Source of the DNA: Hydractinia symbiolongicarpus
Taxonomy: Eukaryota > Cnidaria > Hydrozoa > Anthoathecata > Hydractiniidae
DNA: 60,000 bases
Reading direction: 5' to 3'
NCBI RefSeq assembly: GCF_029227915.1
Contig: NC_079879.1
Coordinates: 30,572,501 to 30,632,500, forward strand
Shown here: piece after piece, positions 49,176 to 58,077 of the stretch
How positions within the stretch are numbered: the stretch's first letter is position 1
Layout: each line of letters opens with the position of its first letter
Translations under genes and position numbers: made by a program
Notes under the pieces: model-generated
Told to the model about the DNA's origin: nothing
Databases searched by the model: none
What the model saw: only the letters and a program-made list of their open reading frames with translations

Positions 49176-49770
49176 ATGAACAACAACATATTTGGAAAAA
49201 TCCTATCTCGGTATGAGGAGTTCAATCTGCGGATTACACTCAACGGTAACAAGGCGCCGAGCATTTATAACATCCTAAGCCACATACAGGAACCTCTGAC
49301 TCCCCAAGTTTAAGCTTGAGAACAATCTGATACTTAAGAGGATTAACCCTAACGACTGAACGATCCGAGGCCTGCAATTTAAAGCTAGTGATCTGACTGG
49401 TTCAGACGAGAAGAAAAAGGTGGTCGCGTCCTATGGGAATACCTTCTGCATCCCTAGAGGGAACTAGGGCTACTCGATAAACTGGCAGTTTGTAGTACAC
49501 CGCTGACGTTACCTATAGGGTCAACAACATTGCATTGGAATTTAATAGGGTGAACCATGATATCGAGGTATAGTAGGTTCGCCATGACGAAAGAAGATAC
49601 ATTGACACCGTGCATGAGTTTGAAAGGCTTCCTACTTCCGTTCGTCGATCCTAAAAGCACAAGGAATCTACAAGACTGTACTCCTGTGGAGTGCGCCGGA
49701 CAAGTTATGTTCTTCACGTCAAGTTGTTTAAGCGAAGTGGTGATAGTCATGTTCGACTCTACCAATTAAA
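49176..49770 (+). pseudogene. Decayed Polinton gene with start-site box
   Basis: ATG at 49176 follows CCCCTATAACAAAC. The first frame runs 45 codons (MNNNIFGKILSRYEEFNLR) to TAA at 49311-49313. Further segments in other frames (VNNIALEFNRVNHD near 49510-49555) resemble capsid-protein wording, but identity is unclear. Possibly a minor capsid gene or a second capsid remnant. Confidence 0.4.
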
Positions 49771-50127
49771 CCTGCATAACAGAAGAGTAATACGCCGTCT
49801 GTGAGAAGATGTGCCAAAGACTAACGTTACCAGGCTGACAATGTGACTAATTTTAGGCGTAGTAGCGGTAGTGATGGTGATCGTGATTGTGATTGGGCAA
49901 AGCCGTGTGCCCACCCATACATCGTCAGCCAGGAAGAAGCGATATCCCTACTAGCGCAGTCTGCTTCTCTGCTGAAACCATTAATATTTTGTACGATGAA
50001 ACGGGCTAATCTAGAAGATAAGTGGGAATTTCTCATATTGCAACGATACACAAAGACATGAAAACCACGCTTTGACGTGATCTTAGGGGACTCGTTTCAA
50101 ACAAAGCTACGCTCAGAACCTGTACTG
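49771..50127. other. Junction between Polinton blocks 1 and 2
   Basis: No recognised gene. Open frames on both strands at 49827-50061 are short and lack family character. Confidence 0.3.
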
Positions 50128-50828
50128 TTACTCTTCACTCTTCGCAAGCGGAACTTTGTCGAACTTGATCATCTTGGTGTTGTTCACAGCAGAGTATAAG
50201 TAATTCACCCATGTTGTACTATCCTTGTCGGCGAGTAACCCCTCTGCGTCCTTTAGATTGAGGAATCTCTCTGCAAGGACGACTGTACGAACGCTGTATC
50301 GTGGTACTTGGTTGTTGCTCGGTTTATCTGCCAACTTTTACCTTCTGGAAGTTTTATTGTCATCTGACTTGAACTCAGATCGGTTATCACATTGGACCCT
50401 TAGGGTACTGCTTTGTAGATGCGATGCTTCCTGATTTCAAGGATTTAGGGAAACAAAGTTTCTTTTGAGATTCTTCACTGCAATCAGTGTGTAAATTACG
50501 CGTATGCGCTGTTAGAAGCGAGTTTAATATATTTTCAACAGTTCAATACAGTTCTTTCTCTCTCGCGACAAGCTGTTATCGTTAACTTTAATAATAAGAC
50601 GCACTTAACAATTGTTTTCTCTCTTTTATATATTATGTTGACCTCAAAGCAAGAAGCCAGCTAATCAATTCAAAAGCATAAAACATCTCCCAAAATAAAC
50701 CTTGCAGATAAAGAATGAAGCAACAATCAACAATAATTCAATATCTATTATTCTGTCTAAACATTGTTAAATAGGGAACTATGTTAGTAATTGCTTACGT
50801 CGTCATTGAGCAGCAATCTCAAAGGTTT

Positions 50829-51059
50829 CCCCAACCGAGAAAAACATAAGAACCTCTAGTTTGGCTATTACAGAGTACGGTGGTTTTTATCCTGAAGTAG
50901 GAGGCGATTACAATAAAAGTAATCGTTTTTTGTGCAATGATCTCACGTCGACGTTCTCGTTGTAAACTTTACTTGTATTACTCAAACTTGTACATTATTC
51001 ACGACGGATCTTGAAGATTTCAGCCAAACTAGAGGTTCTTATGTTTTTCTCGGTTGGGG
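50829..51059. mobile_element. MITE, 231 bp, with perfect 38-bp inverted repeats
   Basis: CCCCAACCGAGAAAAACAT at the left end is matched exactly in inverse at the right end; the arms (50829-50866 and 51022-51059) are 38 bp and identical. It carries no coding capacity. It lies inside the interrupted integrase. No flanking duplication was seen, probably because the right flank has been rearranged. Confidence 0.8.
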
Positions 51060-51061
51060 CT

Positions 51062-51311
51062 ACACTACACCAATTCCCAACCTATGTGGGCAGGTGAGAA
51101 CATTGCAAAAGGCAACCGTTTCGTCTCAGAAAACTGAGCCTCGATTTTTGGTGGTCACTAATACTCCACTGAGTGAAACCTACCATCAAGTATATTCAAC
51201 TGCGCGTCCTGCATAAGGTACACGTAGCACCTAAAATCCCCAGTTCTGTCGGCCTTTTCAGTAATGTACAACGTGATGCCAACACTTAGACGTTGTAGGG
51301 GCCTTCCAGAA
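51062..51311. repeat. Rearranged duplicate of the capsid 3' region
   Basis: 51129-51311 repeats 46081-46263 in the same orientation, identical where I compared. 51062-51129 repeats 45907-45975 in inverted orientation. The two pieces, about 106 bp apart and co-oriented in block 1, are here joined with one flipped. Confidence 0.85.
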
Positions 51312-51749
51312 TGTTTACCAAAAAAGCAGTTGTTTTTTGTGTTTGCCAGGAATGTAAAAAGAAATCTTGTGATCATTTCTGCGACGTCTGCAGCCTTCGT
51401 CTTTTTCAAGGGTCGATACCTGTTAGTATATACTTATGGGTGTTTCCTTACAGCGTATTGTGCGGCATATACAAGTCAAATTAGTGCATTTCCTTAGGCT
51501 TGGTTATCTTGAATAAGAGCACTCAATCTTTTTTGGGCATCGAGTATGCGAAACTAGGCCAACTAAGGAGATATTCTTTCGTGGCATTTTACTGCCTGCA
51601 GCTAGTAATTTGATGATTTTTCACCCAGTCTATAGATGTTCATACTGGTAGTATGTGCCACTCAGTTGCTTTGGTTCTTGCTCAGATATGGTATAGCGCA
51701 GTGTGCGACTTGGATTTTTGCATGTCTTTATAATATGAGAAAACAGTGT

Positions 51750-52157
51750 CTTATGCATACTCAAAATATACTTGTACGCAGCGTATCCTAAAAGGACCAA
51801 AAATCCTAAGATAAACGTGAGTTCATCGTTCTTCTGATCTTCACTAGGGTGATCTTTAGAGGAGCCTTGTTCTCTGTGAACTTGGAGTCTTGTTCTCTGT
51901 AGCTATATAGTATTGTCGCACGCCATCATCGAATTTATTGAGGATCCTACCTGTTTTTTCAGTTCTCTTTAATGATTATAGCAGTCAATTTTACCCTGTC
52001 GATCTTGCACTCATTGTGCCTAAGCTGCTTGTGGTTGTTTGACAGTAATATCATGTATTTCTCTTTCAACCTCGCCGTGATCACTTGACATGGTCATGTC
52101 AATCAGTTTATTCCCGATAGGAAATGCCTGTCCCGATATTAAGGTACCTCTCGCCAT
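51750..52157 (-). pseudogene. Small Polinton membrane protein, block 2 copy
   Basis: From ATG 52157 (MARGTLISGQAFPIGNKL), through GEVEREIHD, to a C-terminal membrane segment (LTFILGFLVLLGYAAYKY near 51780-51830). Same layout as 45507-45903. At the place of the block 1 in-frame stop this copy has a sense codon. Other shifts are present. Confidence 0.55.
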
Positions 52158-52179
52158 TGCTAGTAAACTTTATTCTGTA

Positions 52180-52396
52180 ATATAGCGGTTGTTAAAAATG
52201 CCATATTTATTTATGCATCAGCGTACAATTATACCAATATTGTTTGATTGCATAGTCGCTAAAAAATATTGCCCAACCAGCAGGCATTATCCCATCTTTA
52301 AAGCCCATTTTAACACTAGATTCGCTGACGCCTAGTACTTTTGTCATTCCCAGAGGGGTGACTATAGTAAAGCTGCTGATACTCTTTAGAACTCAT
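52180..52396 (-). pseudogene. Truncated Polinton gene with promoter box
   Basis: ATG at 52396-52394 is preceded by TTTTATAATAAAC. The first frame (SSKEYQQLYYS) shifts after about 15 codons and continues with MPAGWAIFFSDYAIKQYW, ending near 52200. Position matches that of the capsid gene in block 1, but the sequence does not; unassigned. Confidence 0.35.
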
Positions 52397-52799
52397 GTTT
52401 ATTATAAAATAAATATAGAAACGTTTTTCCCTTCTATGTCATGATAAACTCACTCCGGGCTCGGAGCGTGCAGCCTGCTGACTGCCCTCAATCGGTTTGA
52501 CAGGCGCTAAACTAGCCCCAGCGGATATATCAACAACCACCTTTCGCGACTACGACGGAAGCATTTCCAGCAATGAGATACGCCGGAGTCATATTGCTAG
52601 ACTGTTGATGTGCACAGTAGAGGTATCACGCGATGACTCTGTAGCGCCTCAGTTCTGTTGTAGTTCCTCCTTCTTCATCAGTTTCACTAACTTGTGGCGA
52701 ATCTACTCCCTGTTGTGTACTATTGCTCTTTATTTCAAGGAGAAAAGGTTCCCTAAAAAGCTTACCTTGACAACCAACATTTTGCGAAATCAGTTAGGT

Positions 52800-53213
52800 A
52801 TTTTTGATTGGCAATTCCCCATTTTTCTCTGCCTCGGTATTTCCTTCTTCTTCCTGGACAACCCTGCGTGGTTAAGCGTGTGGCCCACTACCATCAAAGG
52901 GGCTAGAAGTTTTCCGAACGTGCAGCACACAAGGAACCTCACGATTCGCCAGAGAGCTTATGATGTTCGGATCTTCACTGAATATCCCGCTCCAATCCCT
53001 TCACATTGTCGAGTTGAACAAAATTCATCACGACGTTCGGATACACAGTTACTACACTGGCAGAGAGCGCCCCAGCTGTTTTTTGCCATTATTGTGCAGC
53101 TCTCGTAAAACGTACTCTACATATGTTTTCTTTATAGATTCATCTGGCGCTTTGGCCACAAAATTTAATGTACACTTATTCGGAAACAGATGCGCTTCGC
53201 CTTTTTAAAGGGC
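52800..53213 (-). pseudogene. Decayed copy of the 164-residue Polinton protein
   Basis: On the minus strand FVAKAPDESIKKTYVEYVLR and later RFLVCCTFGKLLAPL correspond to blocks of the intact gene at 41302-41796. Several stops lie between them. The long plus-strand open frame over the same DNA is its antisense shadow. Confidence 0.6.
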
Positions 53214-53589
53214 CTCCTTTATAGCCTGGCACTTGTCGACTTGTCGAATCTCAAGCCTTTCCAGCCTCTGCAGGTGTATCCATCTTCCTTATACGCTTAC
53301 AATATGTGAAATAACATCCCTATATTGGAAACATTTAGGCAAGCTGTGTGGGAAGGAGGAGTATGCAGACGATCGTCAATAGCAGTATTATTATTGTCAA
53401 GTTTACCTGGCACACTAGACTACACTGTGATGAAACCTTTTAAAATATTTTCACTTGGTCACATAGGCTCTGTATTAAGATTAGACACAAGAACCACCAT
53501 ACCCTTTACATTTATAATTCAACCTACTACACTAAGGACGATTCACCATGCTCCCTGCAACTGGTCTTCTGAATACCATAAGGGCAAAA

Positions 53590-53725
53590 ACCACTTCCGC
53601 TATGCTCCTTACATCTTGTTTTCTCCTTTCCGCGGGGACATTTTTTACGTTTCCTTGACGCCTTAGAAACATCCAGGCACCTTTTGCATGACATCATCGG
53701 TTGTCCATCACGTTTGTTGACCTTG
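53590..53725 (-). pseudogene. Small Cys-motif protein, block 2 copy
   Basis: Minus-strand ENFKVNKRDGQPMMSCKRCL followed by a Lys/Arg-rich tail, with the same C-x2-C as the block 1 remnant near 42040-42110. Conservation across both blocks supports a real gene, probably zinc-binding. Confidence 0.5.
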
Positions 53726-53759
53726 AAATTCTCTAGTTATAAAGAGTGTGTGCATTGAC

Positions 53760-54395
53760 TGCTTCGCTTCTGCGTGATATGATTTTTTTTCATCTTTATT
53801 TTGTGTATGGCTTCAACCAAATTGATCACCCTATGTATCTTTTCAAAGACTAGGCGTGCTTTAGTGCGTTGTGGAATGACAGCATATATGTACTACATAG
53901 TTTCGTTTGTTTTTTAGATTTGGTAGCTTTACTACGTTGTTGATCACCACCCGCTTTGGCTTGAACGGTAGCTCGTTTTGCCCATCGTGGAGCTTTTCAG
54001 GATAGTAGACATCCGCTTCCAGAATGTAGCCGTTCTGGTCAGCTTTTCAATATGCTTCACTGTGAATTCCTCGATGTTCGAGAGCCATTTGAATCCAGGC
54101 GTTAAAAGGGCTTGACAAATAGCCCAGTCGTACAAATTGTTAACATCAAAATACTGCATTCTACTGTTCATCCATGTACTTGTTATTTGCATGTTGATGA
54201 ATGGTATAAGTGATTCCACACCGCATCTTCTTCCCGAACATGAGGAGCATGTGGGAATTCGTTAGAAGTTCCAGCTCTATTTCAGTATGCTTAAGTGCAG
54301 CTTCCCTGCTAGTGGTGGAAAAGTGTAGAAGTGCACAGGATCTAGTTTATAGTTGTCCAGGAAGACATTCCGAGTTTCTTAAAAACACCTGCTAG
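53760..54395 (-). pseudogene. PolB: Polinton DNA polymerase B fragment, block 2
   Basis: Minus-strand pieces: LDPVHFYTFPPL near 54330, MQYFDVNNLYDWAICQALL near 54110-54165 (the conserved NNLY block of the family), and [13 protein letters not shown] near 53960-54000. It overlaps in content with 40192-40560 of block 1 but keeps the segment deleted there. Broken by several stops. Confidence 0.72.
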
Positions 54396-54420
54396 GAGTA
54401 GCACATTAGTTCATGGGGGA

Positions 54421-55970
54421 AACTCAATAAATAATTTCATCTCTCTATTGATAAAGAAAATTGACGAGATTAAAAAGAATTTGGACACAAAATTTGTAAA
54501 ATGTTTGGAATAATGTAATGTTTAATTTTTTTGGACTGTTTGCTAATTGGAGAAAAAAAGCCATATTTGTTTTTGGTGCAAAAAATATTATCCGCTAATT
54601 AGAGTGTTCGCTTTTTGGAAAGTTTTTTATGAGACTTTGACAAAATGATGTATGATGAATGTGTCCGCCTTTTAAAGTGTCCGTTAATTGGAGATAATAC
54701 CGTAGAAAGTAAAAAGTATTTTAAAATAATTCGTCATCCACACGTTTCACAGAAGCGCGTATGTAGAGTGATTGTGAGTTCAGGGATTAAAGATACTTAA
54801 AAAATACAAATTAGGTATTGAAAAGAGCTGGCGACATAAAGCGGGCGTTACACGATTTATTTTGTCGAATACGGGTTTTTATATGTGGACGAAAAAATGG
54901 CTGCAAAAGACAATTACTTTGCGAGTCTGCAATAAGTTGCTGATAAATTTCGGCAAATGATTTTAACTTTTTTTAGATGTCTTCTGCTAAATGTATCTTG
55001 CTTTTCTGTTCTAATTGCTTTCTGTGGCTAGTGCGAAAACCACATCAGAAATTGAAAAGAAAGCTCTGGGAAAGAGGATTTTGTTGTTGACGGAAGATTC
55101 TGTGGATTGTTTCAATTATGTTTTATTAAACAAATTCGTTTGCGGTAAATCACGGTAATTTGTACATGTTGAAATAATGGTACATTTCTTTCTCGAAATC
55201 TCAAAGATCTCTGTGCGGAAGAATAGGTCCATTTTACTCAATGGCGATAGCCATAGTTTAAAAGAAACTGAAGTGAATTATTAGCTTACATAAAAAGTCT
55301 TGTGAGTTTTTGTAATTTAAAACTTGTTTATGGTTCCGTCTGAATACAGAAAATCTCAACCTCGTTCCCAGCGCCTGTTGTCTATTTTTTATGTATTTTT
55401 AATTCCCTGGGGAAAGTGGGGAAGATGTTTTATAAAAGCTCTTTTCAGTTAAGACTGTGTTATGCCGTTTTGAAACGCTTCGTCAGTCTTTTAGTAAACG
55501 ACACAGAACGTTTTTAAGAAGTGATTCTGTTGAACGAACCGGTTTGTAAGCAGTACATACCCACATATCACGTTTGCAAACTTGACACAACTACGCCATT
55601 CCAAAATTTTTAAACCACGTTTTGGAAGGAACATTAAACCCTTTTGAAATTTCGATATTTTGAGCCTTACCTTTTTTTTGTTGTCATTTGAGCCAGAAAA
55701 GTTTTTTAACCAGTGATGTATTTTAAATTAGAAGAGAACGTTACATAAATAAACTTTTTAATGTACACAATGAAAGTGGAGCTCTCTAGCGCACTTTCGA
55801 CTTTTCGCCGTTTTTTGAGTCAAGCCCTAATTTCAAGGGTCTAGCGCAGCACTGTTTCCTCGCTATATTGATCCTCTGCGCAAAGGGTCAATACCGCGGG
55901 CAATTACCGTTGTCCTGCAGCACTCTCGTACGACCGCAATGTTGTCACCCTGGTTGGGGTTTAAAAAATC
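54421..55970. other. Host-like AT-rich DNA between Polinton blocks 2 and 3
   Basis: No coding exon. Near 54540-54700 phrases such as GTCCGTTAATTGGAGA, CTAATTGGAG and CTAATTAGAG recur. At 55357-55376 CTCGTTCCCAGCGCCTGTTG looks like the end of a dispersed repeat. 55780-55960 is richer in G+C and may include the left terminal region of block 3. Confidence 0.35.
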
Positions 55971-55980
55971 TATAATAAAG
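55971..55980 (+). promoter_or_regulatory. TATAATAAA start-site box
   Basis: TATAATAAAG ends 2 bp before the ATG at 55983. The same box precedes other Polinton starts in this window (47370, 52396, 41302). Confidence 0.5.
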
Positions 55981-55982
55981 GG

Positions 55983-56303
55983 ATGCCTTTCCTATCTGCA
56001 GAACAATTTGATGCCTTGAAATCAGAACACGAGAGTATTAAGAAGTGGCGTGATGTTCCCACTCGAATCATATTCAAAATTGAGTATGTTGAAGAGATCA
56101 AGACCAAAAAAGGTGATGCAACTGTCATCGCCCTGATCGATTGCGATGGTGAACGAATTCGAGCATGGGCAACGAGTGTACTGAGAGAAGCTTTGATAGG
56201 TCGAACAGGTCAGATGTTCATCAAATCACTGGGAAAGAAACAATCTACGAAGAATCCTGGCCAATTTTACTATGATTACGACCTTGTGGAAGTGGAAGAC
56301 TAA
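55983..56303 (+). CDS. Small Polinton protein, 106 residues, possible OB-fold
   Basis: A clean frame with TATAATAAAG 2 bp before the ATG. Sequence alternates short beta-like stretches (RIIFKIEYVEEI, ATVIALIDCDGERIRAWA, QMFIKSLGKK, FYYDYDLVEVED), as in OB-fold single-strand DNA-binding proteins. That fold is inferred from pattern only. First gene of the block and on the same strand as the next one. A replication accessory role would fit. Confidence 0.6.
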   Translation: MPFLSAEQFDALKSEHESIKKWRDVPTRIIFKIEYVEEIKTKKGDATVIALIDCDGERIRAWATSVLREALIGRTGQMFIKSLGKKQSTKNPGQFYYDYDLVEVED

Positions 56304-56385
56304 AGAGACTAAAAAGTAATCTTTTGTGACTGGAGACAGTCACAAAAATAACGAAAAGCCTGGTTGTGCTCAGCCACATAAACAA

Positions 56386-56652
56386 ATGGACAAACTGCGA
56401 CAGGAAGCTAAAGCCTTAGGTCTCAAAGGGTACTCCACGTTGAAGCGAATAGACCTTGTTGAAGCCATATGGAAAGTCAAGTATAAGGATGCGTCGACAC
56501 AAACGGACGGACCGTACTGCGAGCCTTGTGTTAAAATTGCATGGCAGAAAAATCTAGCTCAATATTTGAGGGATCTCGCTTAGCGACGTGTCGTACATGA
56601 TGGCGACTTGCTCATAGATCAAGATACAGGAGAAGTGATCGAGATTGTGTAG
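56386..56652 (+). pseudogene. SAP-like Polinton protein split by an in-frame TAG
   Basis: ATG at 56386 opens LRQEAKALGLKGYSTLKR, a SAP/Rho-N-like motif similar to that at 37735. It continues with TQTDGPYCEPCVKI (C-x2-C) to TAG at 56581-56583. The same frame goes on for 22 codons after the stop, with DGDLLIDQDTGEVIEIV, to TAG at 56650-56652. The continuation looks like a natural protein end, so the first stop is probably a mutation or, less likely, read through. A frame without stops extends upstream to 56326, but no earlier ATG is in it. Confidence 0.55.
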
Positions 56653-56655
56653 GTG

Positions 56656-56683
56656 ATCTAGTGTTTTGAACAATACACTAGAT
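56656..56683. terminator. Hairpin between convergent Polinton genes
   Basis: A perfect 9-bp stem, ATCTAGTGT (56656-56664) with ACACTAGAT (56675-56683), and a 10-nt loop. It sits in the 78-bp gap between the plus-strand stop at 56652 and the minus-strand stop at 56731. Confidence 0.5.
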
Positions 56684-56730
56684 GCTCTTGCAGAGACGCC
56701 AGGCGATCTACGAATAAGCAGGTGGAGACT

Positions 56731-57387
56731 CTAAGTAGCGCTGGCATACTGCGCAGATTGCAGTTTTTTAAAAATTTCATCTTTAGCTTCTTGCCTGCCT
56801 TGTGCTAGCAACTCTGCGCGTTCATTATCGTTGATGGATTTCACAGCTTTTTTCGTTCGTTTTCGAATCTGCTCCCTGAGCACCATATAGCGCTGTTTTT
56901 CCTGCATGATCCATGTAAACTCATCGTCTGAAATTATACCATCTTAGATCGCTCTGGAAATCTTATCGTATACAGTGTCTAGTTTTGATTCAGCTAGGAG
57001 TTTGATGCACTCATGTTTGTGCACCTTGTGCTCTAGTCGCTTCGAGGCATTCTTCAAACCTACTTGGCCTATGCCCACTGCAAGAGCCGCGGCTTCAAGA
57101 CCAATTGCTATAGGGGCTCCGAATCCGGTTGCAAGCGTGGCAATACCTGCTGCGGAGGTGATAACTGTAACGGCAATCATTCCATGATCAGCATACCGAA
57201 GCCCCATTCCCCAAAGCTTGAACTTTTTGTAGAGTTTTTCTCTCTCTTTAATCTCAGACCGCAGGTACTGCTCGATTTCTTCGATATTTTTAAGTCTGTA
57301 GACCTGACTTTCTTCCGCCAGGCGATCAGGCTCCTGCTCAGGAGCACTTGGTGGTAAAGTTGGGTAAAGCTTCATTGTATCAGCCAT
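56731..57387 (-). pseudogene. Polinton membrane protein with one in-frame TAA
   Basis: The start ATG at 57387 follows AGAATAA. Residues 1-60 are charged; a Gly/Ala-rich double membrane segment follows (VITSAAGIATLATGFGAPI, then ALAVGIGQVG), then HKVHKHECIKLLAESKLDTV. TAA at 56944-56946 interrupts, and the same frame continues DGIISDDEFTWIMQEKQRYM to TAG at 56731-56733. The continuation keeps the same helical, charged style, so the natural protein is the longer one (about 217 codons). The architecture (paired membrane helices plus a helical tail) recurs in Polinton-type elements as far as I know; function unknown. Confidence 0.6.
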
Positions 57388-58059
57388 TTATTCTATGAGT
57401 AAATGCACCGTGATTCCGACGAACGAAACATTTTTTTCATGATGATGCTCGTCCGTCAGCATAAACTCTAGTCTGTCTGTTGAGCCTTTCAAAGGAAGGT
57501 AGATTGGAGTGTCAAAACTCCATGTAAGCATGTCTCCCCATGCGTTTAACTCTTTGGTGGGAAGCAAAGCAAGAATTTTTGATTTCTTCCCATCCAGTAG
57601 GCAATCGTCTTCATCCAGCTGGGGGCAAACGAGTCTCAATCTTTGGTATACGTCAGTTTTGTAGTAGCTGTCATAATCGCCTTTGGTAAAATACTTTTTT
57701 GCAGGGTCGTAGGGTAGCCCCATAAGCTCTTGCAGTTGTCGATGGATTACCACAGTATACCCGTCACTAACCCTAAGTCTGCAGAGTCCATTTTTCAGGA
57801 CAAACAGCTTAATCTTGTCCCCTGCCTGACTGTTGACGATGGCCGCGATATCCCCGATCTTGTACAGGCCGTTCATTATTGTAATTCGGGTAACAGTCTG
57901 ATCAGGTCCTACTTTGCGTATTGTAAAATCGTTGTTACTGTAGAGGTTCAGCCATACGGGCCTGATACTTATCGATTTCAGGGCAATTTTCGTATCCTGC
58001 CCTAGGTAATTGTCAAAAATCGTGGGCTTCTCTATATCCGTGACATACAGCTGTCTCAT
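57388..58059 (-). CDS. Polinton protein of about 223 residues, candidate minor capsid or fibre
   Basis: The start is taken as ATG 58059 (MRQLYVTDIEK), because AAGAATAAAC precedes it and a start at 58101 would overlap the divergent plus-strand gene. Beta-rich sequence: KIALKSISIRPVWLNLYSN, VTRITIMNGLYKIGDIAAIV, GLCRLRVSDGYTVVI, ending with FVGITVHLLIE. This suggests a jelly-roll or fibre-like virion component; that is inference. A decayed copy lies at 36990-37440. Its TAA stop abuts the next minus-strand ATG directly (TAAATG). Confidence 0.55.
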   Translation of the reverse strand: MRQLYVTDIEKPTIFDNYLGQDTKIALKSISIRPVWLNLYSNNDFTIRKVGPDQTVTRITIMNGLYKIGDIAAIVNSQAGDKIKLFVLKNGLCRLRVSDGYTVVIHRQLQELMGLPYDPAKKYFTKGDYDSYYKTDVYQRLRLVCPQLDEDDCLLDGKKSKILALLPTKELNAWGDMLTWSFDTPIYLPLKGSTDRLEFMLTDEHHHEKNVSFVGITVHLLIE

Positions 58060-58077
58060 GTTTATTCTTAAAGAAAC
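58060..58077. promoter_or_regulatory. Minimal divergent start region
   Basis: Only 18 bp separate the minus-strand ATG (58059) from the plus-strand ATG (58078). The minus side reads AAGAATAAACATG. Any core promoter must lie inside one of the genes or be shared. Confidence 0.4.

Larger units (their letters stand above)
36990..49770. mobile_element. Maverick/Polinton block 1 (decayed)
   Basis: Contains the Polinton core set: protein-primed DNA polymerase B, integrase, A32-type ATPase and major capsid protein, plus smaller conserved genes. The left half reads on the plus strand, the integrase-capsid module on the minus strand. Almost every gene has frameshifts or stops, so the copy is dead. Base composition is richer in G+C than the host genes to the left. 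Terminal inverted repeats and target duplication were not located, so the limits are those of recognised genes. No adenain-like protease was recognised. Confidence 0.85.
50128..51723 (-). pseudogene. INT: Second integrase copy, split by an insertion
   Basis: The start ATG at 51723-51721 is preceded by TATTATAAAGAC. The core (NTHKYILTGID) lies near 51410-51480. The frame is then lost, and the C-terminal part resumes at about 50440-50128 (LAERFLNLKDAEGLLADKD, ending SEE then stop). The intervening 50440-51355 holds AT-rich DNA, a MITE and rearranged capsid-gene sequence. Several stops also lie in the N-terminal part. Confidence 0.65.
50128..54420 (-). mobile_element. Maverick/Polinton block 2, opposite sense, heavily decayed
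   Basis: Reading the minus strand from 54420: DNA polymerase B, small Cys-motif protein, the 164-residue-type protein, an unassigned start at 52396, the small membrane protein, then integrase to 50128. The small-protein then integrase order matches block 1. Sequence differs clearly from block 1, so it is a separate element or lineage, not a recent duplicate, apart from the near-identical segment at 51129-51311. Confidence 0.75.

Noticed and set aside
52497-53108. Plus-strand open frame of 203 codons
   Set aside because: Antisense shadow of the decayed minus-strand copy of the 164-residue Polinton protein; no family character.
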